Made by a program: the position numbers and the translations under genes. Of a stretch of DNA of 64,000 nucleotides, positions 19,189 through 29,019 are shown one piece after another. The notes beneath the pieces were generated by a model. The model made no database searches, was not told the origin of the DNA, and was given only the letters and a program-made list of their open reading frames with translations. How positions within the stretch are numbered: position 1 is the first letter of the stretch; every line of letters begins with the position of its first letter. This DNA is from Sediminibacillus albus. Its GTDB lineage: Bacteria > Bacillota > Bacilli > Bacillales > Amphibacillaceae. Location: NCBI RefSeq assembly GCF_900101125.1, contig NZ_FNFL01000001.1, forward strand, positions 434,001 through 498,000, written 5' to 3'.

Positions 19189-19845
19189 TTATTCTTCTAT
19201 AAGTACATCGCGGCTCTTTATAACTAATAATATGCCTTCCGCAAACGAAAAAGTACCTTTTTCTAAAAGAAGCTCATTTGACATACATAGCGTGGATCCC
19301 CAGTTAATCGTCTTATTAGTTAATTTATAATAAAAGCCATCCAAAGTTATACCAGTAACTTTTCTGGTAAACGGGAGAAAAGATATGTAGGGATACTCAT
19401 CATCCCTGCTAATTTCATTCGAGCCAGGGAAAGACAATGCCAGTTTATTTCCTTTATCAATGATCATCCCCTCTATCTGCTGCTGCTTCAGTTTGTATAA
19501 AAGTTGAATATTAGCCAGGCTGTGGTCAATCCTGCCGCCGGTTACTCCAAATAAAAGAAAAAGCCGGTTTTTTGTTTTGAAGGCCTCTAACACAGCAAGT
19601 TCAAGATCCGTTTCATCCTTTTCCTCAGGAAATTCCCTGAAGTCCTTCGCGATTGTTTTTATCCGTTTCTTTTCTTCTTCTGAAATTGAATCAAAATCTC
19701 CTAACGCTAAATCAGGGGTTATCCCATGATTAATTAAGGTCAGAGCGCCCCTATCCGCACCTATCCAGAAATCAACTTCCTTATATGCGTGTAGATATGG
19801 GATATATTTTTCTGGCCCTCCCCCGACAATTGCAGTTACACCCAT
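19189..19845 (-). CDS. thiN: Thiamine pyrophosphokinase
   Basis: A 218-residue enzyme that transfers pyrophosphate from ATP to thiamine to make the coenzyme TPP. Motifs are VGGGPEKYIPY at the start, GADRGALTLI near 34, LGDFDSIS near 52, and EKDETDLELAVLEA near 75, with GVTGGRIDHSLAN near 100, all typical of the family. The start ATG at 19845 follows AGGAGC. It is the last gene of the coaBC-thiN cluster, 103 bases after rpe, with a strong hairpin in the gap. Confidence 0.95.
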   Translation of the reverse strand: MGVTAIVGGGPEKYIPYLHAYKEVDFWIGADRGALTLINHGITPDLALGDFDSISEEEKKRIKTIAKDFREFPEEKDETDLELAVLEAFKTKNRLFLLFGVTGGRIDHSLANIQLLYKLKQQQIEGMIIDKGNKLALSFPGSNEISRDDEYPYISFLPFTRKVTGITLDGFYYKLTNKTINWGSTLCMSNELLLEKGTFSFAEGILLVIKSRDVLIEE

Positions 19846-19921
19846 AGAAAATTTGCTCCTTCTCTTTTAATAAGCCCTCTTTTCTTCTAGAACTGACAGG
19901 CTTCAAATTGCTCATACTAAA

Positions 19922-19952
19922 TAAGAAGGCCGCCATCCGGCAGCCTTCTTAT
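19922..19952 (-). terminator. Hairpin at the end of rpe
   Basis: A twelve-pair stem (AAGAAGGCTGCC with GGCGGCCTTCTT) with a four-base loop or less overlaps the rpe stop codon. It is followed by TATTTAG, a weak T-tract, so some read-through into thiN is plausible. Confidence 0.65.
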
Positions 19953-20599
19953 TCGGCCTTTCTAATCTCGGAAATGGCCTGCTCTCGATCTTCTGCGGAA
20001 AAAACGGCACTGCCGGCAACCAGAACATCTGCTCCAGCATCGACACAGTCTCGTGCAGTTTGTGCATTGACTCCTCCGTCAACTTCAATTTCAAAGGAAA
20101 GACCCATTTCTTGTCTCCATGTAGCAATTGTTTTAATCTTTTCTAACACTTCCGGAATAAAAGACTGGCCTCCAAACCCTGGATTGACAGTCATAAGCAA
20201 TACTAGATCGACTTCTTTCAGGATCGGCTTTAACCCTTCGGCAGGCGTTGCTGGGTTAATGACGACTCCAGCTTTTACACCAGCAGCTTTTATCAACTGG
20301 ACGGTGCGATGTAAATGCGGGCATGTTTCCTGATGGACAGTAAGAATATCCGCCCCAGCATCCGCAAATGCTGATATATAATGCTCAGGATTTTCGATCA
20401 TCAAGTGAACATCCAAAGGTAAAGTAGTTACTGGTCTTAGTGCCTTTACTACTAAGGGACCGATGGTTATATTAGGGACGTAGTGACCATCCATCACGTC
20501 AACATGGATATAATCTGCTCCGCCTCGTACTACGTCTTCGATCTCTTCTTTAAGGTTGGCGAAATCCGCGGATAATATGGAGGGTGCGATTTTTGTCAT
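19949..20599 (-). CDS. rpe: Ribulose-phosphate 3-epimerase
   Basis: A 216-residue TIM-barrel enzyme of the pentose phosphate pathway that interconverts ribulose-5-phosphate and xylulose-5-phosphate. It shows APSILSADFANL at the start, the metal-site histidines in DYIHVDVMDGHYVPN and LDVHLMIENP, MTVNPGFGGQSF near 140, and DGGVNAQTA near 175. The binding site GAGG sits in the last codons of rsgA, ten bases before the ATG, so the two are probably coupled. Confidence 0.96.
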   Translation of the reverse strand: MTKIAPSILSADFANLKEEIEDVVRGGADYIHVDVMDGHYVPNITIGPLVVKALRPVTTLPLDVHLMIENPEHYISAFADAGADILTVHQETCPHLHRTVQLIKAAGVKAGVVINPATPAEGLKPILKEVDLVLLMTVNPGFGGQSFIPEVLEKIKTIATWRQEMGLSFEIEVDGGVNAQTARDCVDAGADVLVAGSAVFSAEDREQAISEIRKAE

Positions 20600-20604
20600 T
20601 CTTG

Positions 20605-21492
20605 TTAATACCTCGGCTTTCTGTTCTGTATTTCTTCCATAAATTGCAAGTAATGGTTGTATCTGTATTCGGGTATCTCACCACTATCTACTGCTGCCTT
20701 CACAGCACACTTTGGTTCTTTATGGTGCATACATCCCCTGAATTTACAGCCTGCTTTTCTCTCGTTCATTTCCGGGAAACAATCGGAAAGTTCATCAAGC
20801 TCAATTTCATTGAACTCAAGCGAACTAAAACCTGGAGTATCAGCCACAAACCCTTGATTTATTTCAATTAGTTCTACATGGCGGGTCGTATGTTTCCCCC
20901 TGCCCAGGCTCTCTGATATTTCATTGGTTTCTAATTCCAGCAAAGGGTCAATGGCATTCAGGAGAGAAGACTTTCCTACACCTGACTGACCGGCAATCAC
21001 AGAGGTTTTCCCTTTAAAATGTTTAACGGCCTCATCGAGTCCCTCCGGACGCATAGTGGAAACCGGTTGTACCTTATAGCCAATTTGCAAATAATCTTGT
21101 TTAAACTGATGAATTTGCGCTTGTATATCCGGCGCTACCATATCCATTTTCGAAATGAAAATAATCGGTTCAATTTGCTTCGACTCTATTAATACGAGAA
21201 AACGATCCAAAAGCAATGTACTAAAGTCTGGTTTAACTGCAGAAACAACAATAATCGCCTGATCAATATTAGCTATAGGCGGACGTACTAATTCGTTCTT
21301 TCTCGGTTTTACATCTACAACATAGCCTTCTCCAGGATTACTTTTTTCCATTTCAACAATATCACCAACGAGCGGGTTTACCTTATTTTTTCGGAATACG
21401 CCTCTGCCTCTGCATTGATATGTTTCCTGGCTGTCGGTAGTCTTCACATAATAAAAACCACTAAGTGCTTTTATGATTTTTCCTTCCGTCAT
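20605..21492 (-). CDS. rsgA: Ribosome small subunit-dependent GTPase RsgA
   Basis: A 295-residue circularly permuted GTPase that checks late 30S maturation (YloQ/CpgA in B. subtilis). An OB fold covers about residues 1-70. The G domain has its motifs in permuted order: ISKMD (G4) near 118, then the P-loop GQSGVGKSSLLNAI near 168 and DTPGFSSL near 217. A C-terminal zinc knuckle has Cys and His in CKFRGCMHHKEPKC. The ATG at 21492 abuts the prkC stop with no gap; PrkC and PrpC are reported to act on this protein in B. subtilis, and the gene order is the same. Confidence 0.97.
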   Translation of the reverse strand: MTEGKIIKALSGFYYVKTTDSQETYQCRGRGVFRKNKVNPLVGDIVEMEKSNPGEGYVVDVKPRKNELVRPPIANIDQAIIVVSAVKPDFSTLLLDRFLVLIESKQIEPIIFISKMDMVAPDIQAQIHQFKQDYLQIGYKVQPVSTMRPEGLDEAVKHFKGKTSVIAGQSGVGKSSLLNAIDPLLELETNEISESLGRGKHTTRHVELIEINQGFVADTPGFSSLEFNEIELDELSDCFPEMNERKAGCKFRGCMHHKEPKCAVKAAVDSGEIPEYRYNHYLQFMEEIQNRKPRY

Positions 21493-23484
21493 TTAGTCAC
21501 CTTCCCCATCTTCGTACGGGACCGTTTTTTCTATAATTACTTCCTCATCGCGCATGACTCGATATTCCGCTTCTTCGCCAGGCGGAATCGTCAGTCTTAT
21601 GGTGAATTCTGTATCCTCCGAGATGGATTGCTGTTTATGAAGTTCAGTTATATCTCTGTCTGAATCTCCTACATAAATTTTGACATTCTGTTCAACGGGC
21701 TCTTGAGCTTCTTCACCTTCGCCCTCTCCGTTATCGCCTGTATAGGGAACAGTAAAGGTAACGGAATGAGTAACCGGAGGCAATTCTTCAGGTCCAAGCG
21801 AAACTACAATTTCCACCTTGGAATCCAAGGTAACTTCACTGAATGGTTCAGGGGATTGGCGGATAACCGTCCCTTCTTTAACATCAGAAGAGTTTTCTTC
21901 CGTAACTTCTACGCGCAACCCTTCCCCTTCTATGGCATTTCGCGCCTCCGATTCAGTCATACCTTGATAGGATTGCAGAGTTACTTTCTCAGGTCCCTTA
22001 CTAATTTCAAATATTACATTCGTTTCCTCTGGGACCACTTCGGAATCCGGCTGTGGCTGGATTTGAGTTATAATTTCCCCAACTGGTCTATCTGAAAATT
22101 TTTCATAGGCGTTAATATTTTTATAACCAGATTGTTCAAGCAAGCTCTCAATCTGGCTGAAGTCCCTGCCTACATAATCATCAAAAGATACTTTTTCCTT
22201 GCCGTCACTGGCATAAACGGTTACCGTAGAACCTTCCTTAACTTCCGTACCTGCTTCAGGGTCCGTACGGATCACTTGGCCTTCAGCAACCTCATCTGAA
22301 TACATGGTTTCCCTTTTCACTTCTAAATTCAAGGCTTCTAACTCATTAAAAGCTTCTTCATATTCCATCCCTGCGACATCTATTAATTCGACATCTTTCG
22401 GCTGCAGAATCCCAGGAATAAAAAACAAAGCTGCAATCGCCGCAGCCAAGAGAATAAACAAACTGACCGCTATCCAGATAAACGTCTTTTTCCGCTTTCT
22501 TTTTCTAGCTTTTTTATCCTTGCTCAAGGCACCGTTTTTTGTATCGTGGATAATCGTTTCTTCTGTGGATTTTGTTTGAAAAGTATCTTCCGTAATAATT
22601 GGAATTGCCTTCGTTTCTTCACCGTTCTCTTCAGGTGTTTTAAAAACTTCTTCATTTAATCTATCTGGATCCAAAGAAGTCTCCAAATCCTGTTCCATCT
22701 CATCTACCGTTTCATAACGATAAAAAGGATCTTTTGTCGTTGATTTCAGGACGATGTTCTCCACACTTTGCGGGATATCAGGTTCCCAGCGCCGTACAGA
22801 AGGCGTTTCACTTTGAAGATGTTTAAGTGCAATGGAAACAGCGGATTGGCCCGAAAAAGGAAGTCTGCCAGTCAATAACTCAAACAAAACAATTCCAAGC
22901 GAATAAATGTCTGACTTTTTGTTAGCCATTCCTCCGCGCGCCTGCTCAGGAGACAAATAATGGACAGAACCTAACACAGAATTAGTTTGTGTCAGCGAAG
23001 TTGCACTCAAAGCTACAGCTATACCAAAATCGGTCACCTTTGCGTGTCCAAACGGGTCTATTAAAATATTTTGCGGCTTAATATCCCGATGAACGATATC
23101 ATTGGCATGCGCATGGGTAATAGCAGAGGTAACCTGTTTCATAATATTTAAGGCTTCCTCTACATTTATCGGGCCATACGTCTGTATGTATTTTTTTAAT
23201 GTCATTCCATCGACATATTCCATGACCATATAATAAATGCCATCTTCCTCGCCAACATCATAAATATTTACAATGTTAGGATGGGAAAGGCTTGTCGCAG
23301 AATGAGCTTCCCGATGAAAACGGGCAATAAATTCATCATCATTAGCATATTCCAAGCGCAGGACCTTAATGGCAACATCACGATCAAGTATAATATCTCT
23401 TGCCAGGTACACATTGGCCATCCCGCCGCCGCCGATGGTTTGCTTTATTTTGTATCTTTCGTTCAATATTCTGCCGCTTAACAC
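21493..23484 (-). CDS. prkC: Membrane Ser/Thr kinase PrkC with PASTA repeats
   Basis: A 663-residue Hanks-type kinase that senses muropeptides at the cell surface and promotes spore germination and wall control. The kinase domain fills residues 11-270: GGGGMANVYLARD, catalytic HRDIKPQN near 133, DFG near 152, and SPEQARGG. One membrane helix is at about 337-357 (FIWIAVSLFILLAAAIAALFF). Three PASTA repeats follow (about 360-570), then an acidic C-terminal beta-rich domain of about 90 residues. The start is a GTG overlapping the prpC stop by one base, so kinase and phosphatase are coupled. Confidence 0.96.
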   Translation of the reverse strand: MLSGRILNERYKIKQTIGGGGMANVYLARDIILDRDVAIKVLRLEYANDDEFIARFHREAHSATSLSHPNIVNIYDVGEEDGIYYMVMEYVDGMTLKKYIQTYGPINVEEALNIMKQVTSAITHAHANDIVHRDIKPQNILIDPFGHAKVTDFGIAVALSATSLTQTNSVLGSVHYLSPEQARGGMANKKSDIYSLGIVLFELLTGRLPFSGQSAVSIALKHLQSETPSVRRWEPDIPQSVENIVLKSTTKDPFYRYETVDEMEQDLETSLDPDRLNEEVFKTPEENGEETKAIPIITEDTFQTKSTEETIIHDTKNGALSKDKKARKRKRKKTFIWIAVSLFILLAAAIAALFFIPGILQPKDVELIDVAGMEYEEAFNELEALNLEVKRETMYSDEVAEGQVIRTDPEAGTEVKEGSTVTVYASDGKEKVSFDDYVGRDFSQIESLLEQSGYKNINAYEKFSDRPVGEIITQIQPQPDSEVVPEETNVIFEISKGPEKVTLQSYQGMTESEARNAIEGEGLRVEVTEENSSDVKEGTVIRQSPEPFSEVTLDSKVEIVVSLGPEELPPVTHSVTFTVPYTGDNGEGEGEEAQEPVEQNVKIYVGDSDRDITELHKQQSISEDTEFTIRLTIPPGEEAEYRVMRDEEVIIEKTVPYEDGEGD

Positions 23485-24239
23485 TATGATTCACCTTCTC
23501 CCGATGGTTCATCGTGATGAATCAGTACCACGGAAATGTTATCTTCGCCGCCCCGTTCATTAGCCATATCGATTAATGATTGGGCAATCTCTTTTAATTC
23601 AGTCGTTTCAAGGACAATTTCCTTAAGTTCTTCCTCTTCAAACTTGTTCGTCAATCCGTCCGAGCAGAGGAGCAGGCGGTTACCTTTCTCCCACCCGATT
23701 GATTGAACGTCAGCTTGAACACCGACTTCTGTTCCTAATGCTTTTAACAAAACATTCTTGCGAGGATGGTGCTCAGCGTCATCTTTGCTTATCTGTCCAG
23801 AACGAACAAGTTCATTTACTAATGAATGGTCTTCAGTGATTTGTTTAAAACCCTGATCATTAGCAAGGTAACACCTGCTGTCACCGACATGTGCAATGGA
23901 AATAAAATCCTTGCTGCAAACAACCGCGACAATGGTCGTTCCCATCCCTTTACATTCTTCATGGTCCTGGGCATACTGCAATATCGATTTATTGACTTTC
24001 TCTAGACTGGTGGTCAGCCATTCCTCTGCAGCTTCAGGAGAAAGCAGTGCTTCCGTTTCCTTCCATAAATCACTTAACAGGGATGTGGCCATCTGGCTCG
24101 CAACGTCACCAGCTTTATGCCCGCCCATTCCATCAGCAATTACTGCCAGGGTTTGTTGGTTAGAATTACTAAAAAAGCCACCGTCATCCTCATTATGGTT
24201 TCTCACTTGTCCTTGATCGGTCAAATAATAGCCATTCAT
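23484..24239 (-). CDS. prpC: PP2C-family Ser/Thr phosphatase PrpC
   Basis: A 251-residue metal-dependent phosphatase that reverses PrkC phosphorylation. Metal-binding acids appear in TDQGQVRNHNEDDGG, VIADGMGGHKAGDVAS, LLLCSDGLTNKF and NERGGEDNISVVLI. The ATG at 24239 has TAGGTGA upstream. In B. subtilis rlmN lies between rsmB and prpC; here only 71 bases separate rsmB and prpC, too little for any gene. Confidence 0.96.
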   Translation of the reverse strand: MNGYYLTDQGQVRNHNEDDGGFFSNSNQQTLAVIADGMGGHKAGDVASQMATSLLSDLWKETEALLSPEAAEEWLTTSLEKVNKSILQYAQDHEECKGMGTTIVAVVCSKDFISIAHVGDSRCYLANDQGFKQITEDHSLVNELVRSGQISKDDAEHHPRKNVLLKALGTEVGVQADVQSIGWEKGNRLLLCSDGLTNKFEEEELKEIVLETTELKEIAQSLIDMANERGGEDNISVVLIHHDEPSGEGES

Positions 24240-24310
24240 GTGTTCACCTACTCTCTTTCATCATGCCTTAACAAAGCATATTTTCTATCCTGTAACAGTT
24301 TTTGTGCCAT

Positions 24311-25657
24311 TTATTTTCTAATCAATCTTGTTAAAAAGAAGCCATCTGTATCATATTCATAAGGAAAGATCTGCAATCCCCATTTAGTGAGTCCTTCTGC
24401 ATCTTTCAAGACCTGAGGCAATTCCGTTGTGAATTGGCGGTCTACTTCAAACTCTTGATGTGATGATAAAAACTTTTCAACTACTTGTTCATTTTCAGCT
24501 TTGTCTACAGTACACGTACTATATACTAGTTTACCACCTTTTTTTAATAATGAGGACAGATTTTCCAATAATTCAAGCTGAACCCCAGCTAAAGAAACGA
24601 TATCATTCTCCGATTTATGATACTTGATATCCGGTTTCCCACGCATGACGCCCAACCCAGAACACGGAGCATCTAATAAAATCCTGTCAAAGTGTTCTTT
24701 CTGATAAACGGTGTGCAGTTCCCGCGAATCGGCTTGTTTAGCGTCGATAATTGTCAAGTCCAATTCAAGTGCCCGCTTTGCAACCACCTTTGCTTTTTTA
24801 CTGTGCAAGTCATATGCATGCACCTCGCCTTTATTTTCCATTTTTTCAGCAATGTGCGTGGTTTTTCCGCCCGGAGCACTGCAGGCATCCAAAACGACCA
24901 TTTCTTGTTCTAAATCGAGCATTTCCGCTACAAGCATGGAGCTTTGATCCTGAATCGTAAGCATTCCTGACTGAAATAAAGCATTTTTTAAGATGTTTCC
25001 TTTTAGGACATTGATACCCTGCGCGGAAAATTGCGAGGCCTCAACTTCATATCCCTCTTCCCGCAATCTGCTGATAGCACTGTGCCGGTCTATTTTCATG
25101 GGCTGTACTCGGACGCTCATTGGCTTATGAAACAGATTAGCCCTGCACATTTTTTCGGTTGTCTCTGCTCCATACATATTCATCCATCGATGCACGAGCC
25201 ATTTGGGATGGCTTGTTTCTATGGATAACCGCTGAACCTGGTCAGATATATCTTTAACATCCGGAAGACCTGTCCGTTGAATATTCCGTAAAATCCCATT
25301 TACGAACGAGGAAACTCCTTTGTGTCCCTTTTGTTTTGCTATTTCCACAGATTCATGGATAATGGCATGGTCTGGGACTTTGCTGAGATACTCCATTTGA
25401 TAGATAGACATATATAAAAGCCATTTGACCCAGGACTGCATTTTTTTCTTAGGGTTTACGAAATGGTCCAGGTAGTATTCCAAAGTCAATCTGCGTTGAA
25501 TCGTGCCATACACAATTTCAGTCAAAAGGCCCTCATCTCTGTCACTGAAACCTTCTGTCTTTATCGCCCTGTCGATAAGCAAATGGCTGAAGCCGCCGTT
25601 TTCACCGACACGAACCAGGATATCAAGGGCTGTTTTGCGCAATTGGTATTTAGCCAT
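24311..25657 (-). CDS. rsmB: 16S rRNA m5C967 methyltransferase RsmB
   Basis: A 448-residue enzyme that methylates a cytosine of 16S rRNA (C967 in E. coli numbering). An N-terminal NusB-like RNA-binding domain (1-140) is followed by a Rossmann methyltransferase fold: SAM-binding [15 protein letters not shown] near 260, [15 protein letters not shown] near 325 and the catalytic cysteine in [12 protein letters not shown] near 383. Two ATGs follow AGGAGAT; the second, at 25657, is better spaced. It overlaps fmt by eight bases. Confidence 0.95.
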   Translation of the reverse strand: MAKYQLRKTALDILVRVGENGGFSHLLIDRAIKTEGFSDRDEGLLTEIVYGTIQRRLTLEYYLDHFVNPKKKMQSWVKWLLYMSIYQMEYLSKVPDHAIIHESVEIAKQKGHKGVSSFVNGILRNIQRTGLPDVKDISDQVQRLSIETSHPKWLVHRWMNMYGAETTEKMCRANLFHKPMSVRVQPMKIDRHSAISRLREEGYEVEASQFSAQGINVLKGNILKNALFQSGMLTIQDQSSMLVAEMLDLEQEMVVLDACSAPGGKTTHIAEKMENKGEVHAYDLHSKKAKVVAKRALELDLTIIDAKQADSRELHTVYQKEHFDRILLDAPCSGLGVMRGKPDIKYHKSENDIVSLAGVQLELLENLSSLLKKGGKLVYSTCTVDKAENEQVVEKFLSSHQEFEVDRQFTTELPQVLKDAEGLTKWGLQIFPYEYDTDGFFLTRLIRK

Positions 25658-26597
25658 CATTATCTCCTAACTTTTCCCCAATTTTCATCGTATTGCCGGC
25701 ACCTCTTAAATATTCTCCTGCCATCATACGTTTTTTGCCAGCTGGCTGGAGACTGGTTACTTTAAGGCCTTTCGCGTCTCCACATACAACTACAAAACCA
25801 TCCTCGGCAAGTTCGGCAATTTCACCAGCCTGGCCGTTATAAGTTTCCGACAGCGGTTCTCCCCACCATATTTTCATCACTTTTCCTTTATATGTAGAAA
25901 AAGCGACCGGCCAAGGATGCAATCCACGGATCTGATTATAAATATCTTTAACAGGTTTATTCCAATCTATTTGTTCATCACTCCGTTTAATATTAGGAGC
26001 AAACGTGGCCTGCTCTTCTGCTTGTTTTACTCCTTCTAATTCTCCATTAAGCAATTTGGGAAGGGTGTTCTTCAATAGGGCTGCTCCTGCAGCAGACAAT
26101 TTATCATGCAAGGTGCCTACATGATCACCTTCCTCTATCTTCACTTTTGTTTGTGTCAGTATATCTCCTGCATCCAGCTTCTCCGCCATATACATGATGG
26201 TAATGCCAGTTTCTTTTTTTCCCTGGAGAATCGCATATTGAATAGGGGCCCCGCCGCGAAGCTCTGGCAAAAGGGATGCATGGACATTAATACACCCAAA
26301 TGCCGGAAAATCGAGCAAAGGTTTTGGAAGGATTTGCCCGAAAGCTGCTGTTACGATCAAATCAGGCTCCTGGTCTAGTACGTATTGATATTCCTCTTTT
26401 ATTTTTCTTGGTTGAAACACCGGGATTCCTAAATGTTCTGCTTCTACTTTTACAGGAGGAGGGGTCATGATTTTCTTTCTTCCTTTTGGCTTGTCAGGCT
26501 GTGTTACTGCCAGCACGACATGATATCCATCCTGGACTAGCTGCTTTAACACAGGCACGGAAAAATCAGGCGTTCCCATAAAAACAATCCTTTTCAT
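25650..26597 (-). CDS. fmt: Methionyl-tRNA formyltransferase
   Basis: A 315-residue enzyme that formylates initiator Met-tRNA using 10-formyl-tetrahydrofolate. It opens [17 protein letters not shown] and has the catalytic [19 protein letters not shown] near 108-126 and the Asp-containing [12 protein letters not shown] near 168-180. The C-terminal domain (from about 205) binds tRNA. The ATG at 26597 follows AAGGAGA. In B. subtilis def lies just upstream, between priA and fmt; here the priA-fmt gap is 13 bases and def is absent. Confidence 0.97.
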   Translation of the reverse strand: MKRIVFMGTPDFSVPVLKQLVQDGYHVVLAVTQPDKPKGRKKIMTPPPVKVEAEHLGIPVFQPRKIKEEYQYVLDQEPDLIVTAAFGQILPKPLLDFPAFGCINVHASLLPELRGGAPIQYAILQGKKETGITIMYMAEKLDAGDILTQTKVKIEEGDHVGTLHDKLSAAGAALLKNTLPKLLNGELEGVKQAEEQATFAPNIKRSDEQIDWNKPVKDIYNQIRGLHPWPVAFSTYKGKVMKIWWGEPLSETYNGQAGEIAELAEDGFVVVCGDAKGLKVTSLQPAGKKRMMAGEYLRGAGNTMKIGEKLGDNDG

Positions 26598-26610
26598 GGT
26601 TGTCTCCTTT

Positions 26611-29019
26611 CTACATCAATTGATATGGCTGCATATCAACACTTATTAACAGTTCATTTTGTTTCGTTTCATCTTCAAACATAGCCATTATTTTTTTGAT
26701 TGATTTACTAAGGTTTGGTTCATTTTTGTATTTTATCATGCTTTGATAGCGATATCTATCTTTGATCCTGGTTAAAGGAGACGGAGTCGGCCCGAGAATA
26801 GATGCTTGCCTCGATAATTGGTTATTCAGAAGCATGGTGATTTTTTTGGACACTTCGATCACCTTCGCCTGATTTGGATGGGAAACAGTGATTAAAGCAA
26901 GAAAAAAATATGGTGGATAGTGAAAAGTCCTTCTCATTTCCATTTCCTTGCGATAAAAGCTTGTGTAATCATACTTACTAGCCATTTGCACACTATAATG
27001 TTCTGGTGTATAAGTTTGGATAACGACTTCTCCTGGAAGTGTGTGTCTTCCTGCCCTCCCGCTAACCTGGGTTAGCAGTTGGAAGGTTTTCTCGGCTGCA
27101 CGGAAGTCTGGCAGATGAAGCAACGAATCAGCTGCCAGAACACCGACCAAGGTAACATTAGCAAAGTCAAGCCCTTTGGCGATCATTTGTGTCCCTAACA
27201 GTATATCGGCCTGTTTATCCGCAAACTTATTCAACAACGTTTCATGGGAGCCTTTTTTTCTTGTTGTATCCACATCCATTCGGACTACTCTTGCTTGTGG
27301 AATTAACTCTGTTAACGATTCCTCGACCTTTTGGGTACCAGTACCGAAGTAGCGGATTGTTTCACTCTCACATGCCGGGCACTGATTCGGCATCTTATCT
27401 TCATGGGAGCAATAGTGACATTTTAACCGTTCATTCTTCCGGTGATAGGTCAAAGCAATATCGCAATGTGGACATTCGATTACATGGCCGCAGTCCCTGC
27501 ACATGACAAATGTAGAATAGCCGCGACGGTTAAGGAAAAGGACAATTTGTTCATTTCTTGCCAATCTTTCCTCAATTGCCTCTTTCAATTGCCTCGAAAA
27601 CATGGAGCGGTTGCCCGCATGCAGTTCGCTGCGCATATCGACCAACTCCACTTCAGGCATGGAGGCCTCGTTCATACGCTTACTTAAGGTCAGCAGCTGA
27701 TAAACACCTTTTTCTGCCCGGGCGTAAGTTTCAAGCATAGGCGTTGCACTGCCTAAAATTACAGGACACGCATGGTGCTCTCCTCTGAAAATGGCGACGT
27801 CCCTGGCATGGTAACGCGGATGGTCCTCTTGCTTATAACTTGTTTCATGCTCTTCATCAATAATGATGATACCTAAATTTTCGAATGGAGCAAAAATAGC
27901 GGAACGTGCCCCAACGACGACTTGAACTTCTTTCCGTTGGATTTTTCGCCATTCATCAAACTTTTCACCGGCAGAAAGAGCACTATGCAGGACAGCGACA
28001 TTGGAGCCGAACCTGCCTTTAAATCGCTGCACCATTTGCGGGGTAAGCGCAATTTCCGGGACTAATACAATGGCTTCCTGGCCGTTATTAATGACGGCCT
28101 GAATCGACTGCAAGTATACCTCCGTCTTACCGCTCCCCGTCACACCATGCAAAAGAAAAACATCATGGCGGCCATGTTCCACCCTGTCAAAGATGGGGTC
28201 TATTGCAGCGGCCTGTTCCTCTGTTAATGTCAATGCCTCTGTTCTCGGATAATTCTCTTCCTTATATGGATTGCGATATACCTCTTGCTTGTGTTCCCGC
28301 AGAATCCCTCGATCGATCAATGGCTTTAAAGCCGCCCTTGTCGTATGCAACAAAGATAAGAGTTTTTTTTGCCTGACAGGTTCGTCAACTTCCGCCATAT
28401 ATGTTAGTATCTCTTTTTGTTTGGTAGCCTGTGCCGGCAAATCCGCAATAATCTCCTCAATCTCAATCGCTTCTTTATGCTTGTCTATATATGTTTCCAG
28501 CTTCTTCGTTTCTCTTGACTTAACTAGATAAGTAACTTCCACTAACCCTTCCTGGATAGCCTTTTGCAGGGACTTAATACTTCCCTGCCTTTCGATAAAT
28601 TCTTCATATGGTATAACGTCTCTATGGGCAAATATCTCTTCCAGTCCAAATGGCAGATCGCCATCCACTTGTCGCTGTAATTCCTTCTTATATTTTGCTT
28701 TCAATACTTGGGGCAGCATGGCCTGGTATGCAGAGATATAAAAACTCAGTGTTTTTTCGGAGATCCATTTCCCCAGTTTAAGCAATTCATCAGTGAGTAC
28801 TGGAATAACATCCATTACATCAATTATCTCTTTTAACCGGTCAAATTCAGATCGATCAGAAAGCAGCAAAACAAATCCCATGATTTTGCGCGGGCCGAAT
28901 GGAACAATGACTCTCATGCCCGGGCGGATAGTCCCAACTAGTTCAGCCGGCACTTTGTAATCAAACAATCGATTCGTCTGGCTTGCTGGTACATCAACAA
29001 CTACTTTTGCAATATTCAC
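26611..29019 (-). CDS. priA: Primosomal helicase PriA
   Basis: An 802-residue 3'-5' helicase that restarts stalled replication forks by reloading the replicative helicase. The N-terminal DNA-binding domain (1-110) is followed by the core: Walker [14 protein letters not shown] near 293, [10 protein letters not shown] near 390, and a zinc region with eight cysteines in the patterns [13 protein letters not shown] and [17 protein letters not shown] (about 510-560). VSGRAGRH is seen near 655. The GTG start overlaps the coaBC stop by four bases (GTGA). Confidence 0.97.
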   Translation of the reverse strand: MNIAKVVVDVPASQTNRLFDYKVPAELVGTIRPGMRVIVPFGPRKIMGFVLLLSDRSEFDRLKEIIDVMDVIPVLTDELLKLGKWISEKTLSFYISAYQAMLPQVLKAKYKKELQRQVDGDLPFGLEEIFAHRDVIPYEEFIERQGSIKSLQKAIQEGLVEVTYLVKSRETKKLETYIDKHKEAIEIEEIIADLPAQATKQKEILTYMAEVDEPVRQKKLLSLLHTTRAALKPLIDRGILREHKQEVYRNPYKEENYPRTEALTLTEEQAAAIDPIFDRVEHGRHDVFLLHGVTGSGKTEVYLQSIQAVINNGQEAIVLVPEIALTPQMVQRFKGRFGSNVAVLHSALSAGEKFDEWRKIQRKEVQVVVGARSAIFAPFENLGIIIIDEEHETSYKQEDHPRYHARDVAIFRGEHHACPVILGSATPMLETYARAEKGVYQLLTLSKRMNEASMPEVELVDMRSELHAGNRSMFSRQLKEAIEERLARNEQIVLFLNRRGYSTFVMCRDCGHVIECPHCDIALTYHRKNERLKCHYCSHEDKMPNQCPACESETIRYFGTGTQKVEESLTELIPQARVVRMDVDTTRKKGSHETLLNKFADKQADILLGTQMIAKGLDFANVTLVGVLAADSLLHLPDFRAAEKTFQLLTQVSGRAGRHTLPGEVVIQTYTPEHYSVQMASKYDYTSFYRKEMEMRRTFHYPPYFFLALITVSHPNQAKVIEVSKKITMLLNNQLSRQASILGPTPSPLTRIKDRYRYQSMIKYKNEPNLSKSIKKIMAMFEDETKQNELLISVDMQPYQLM

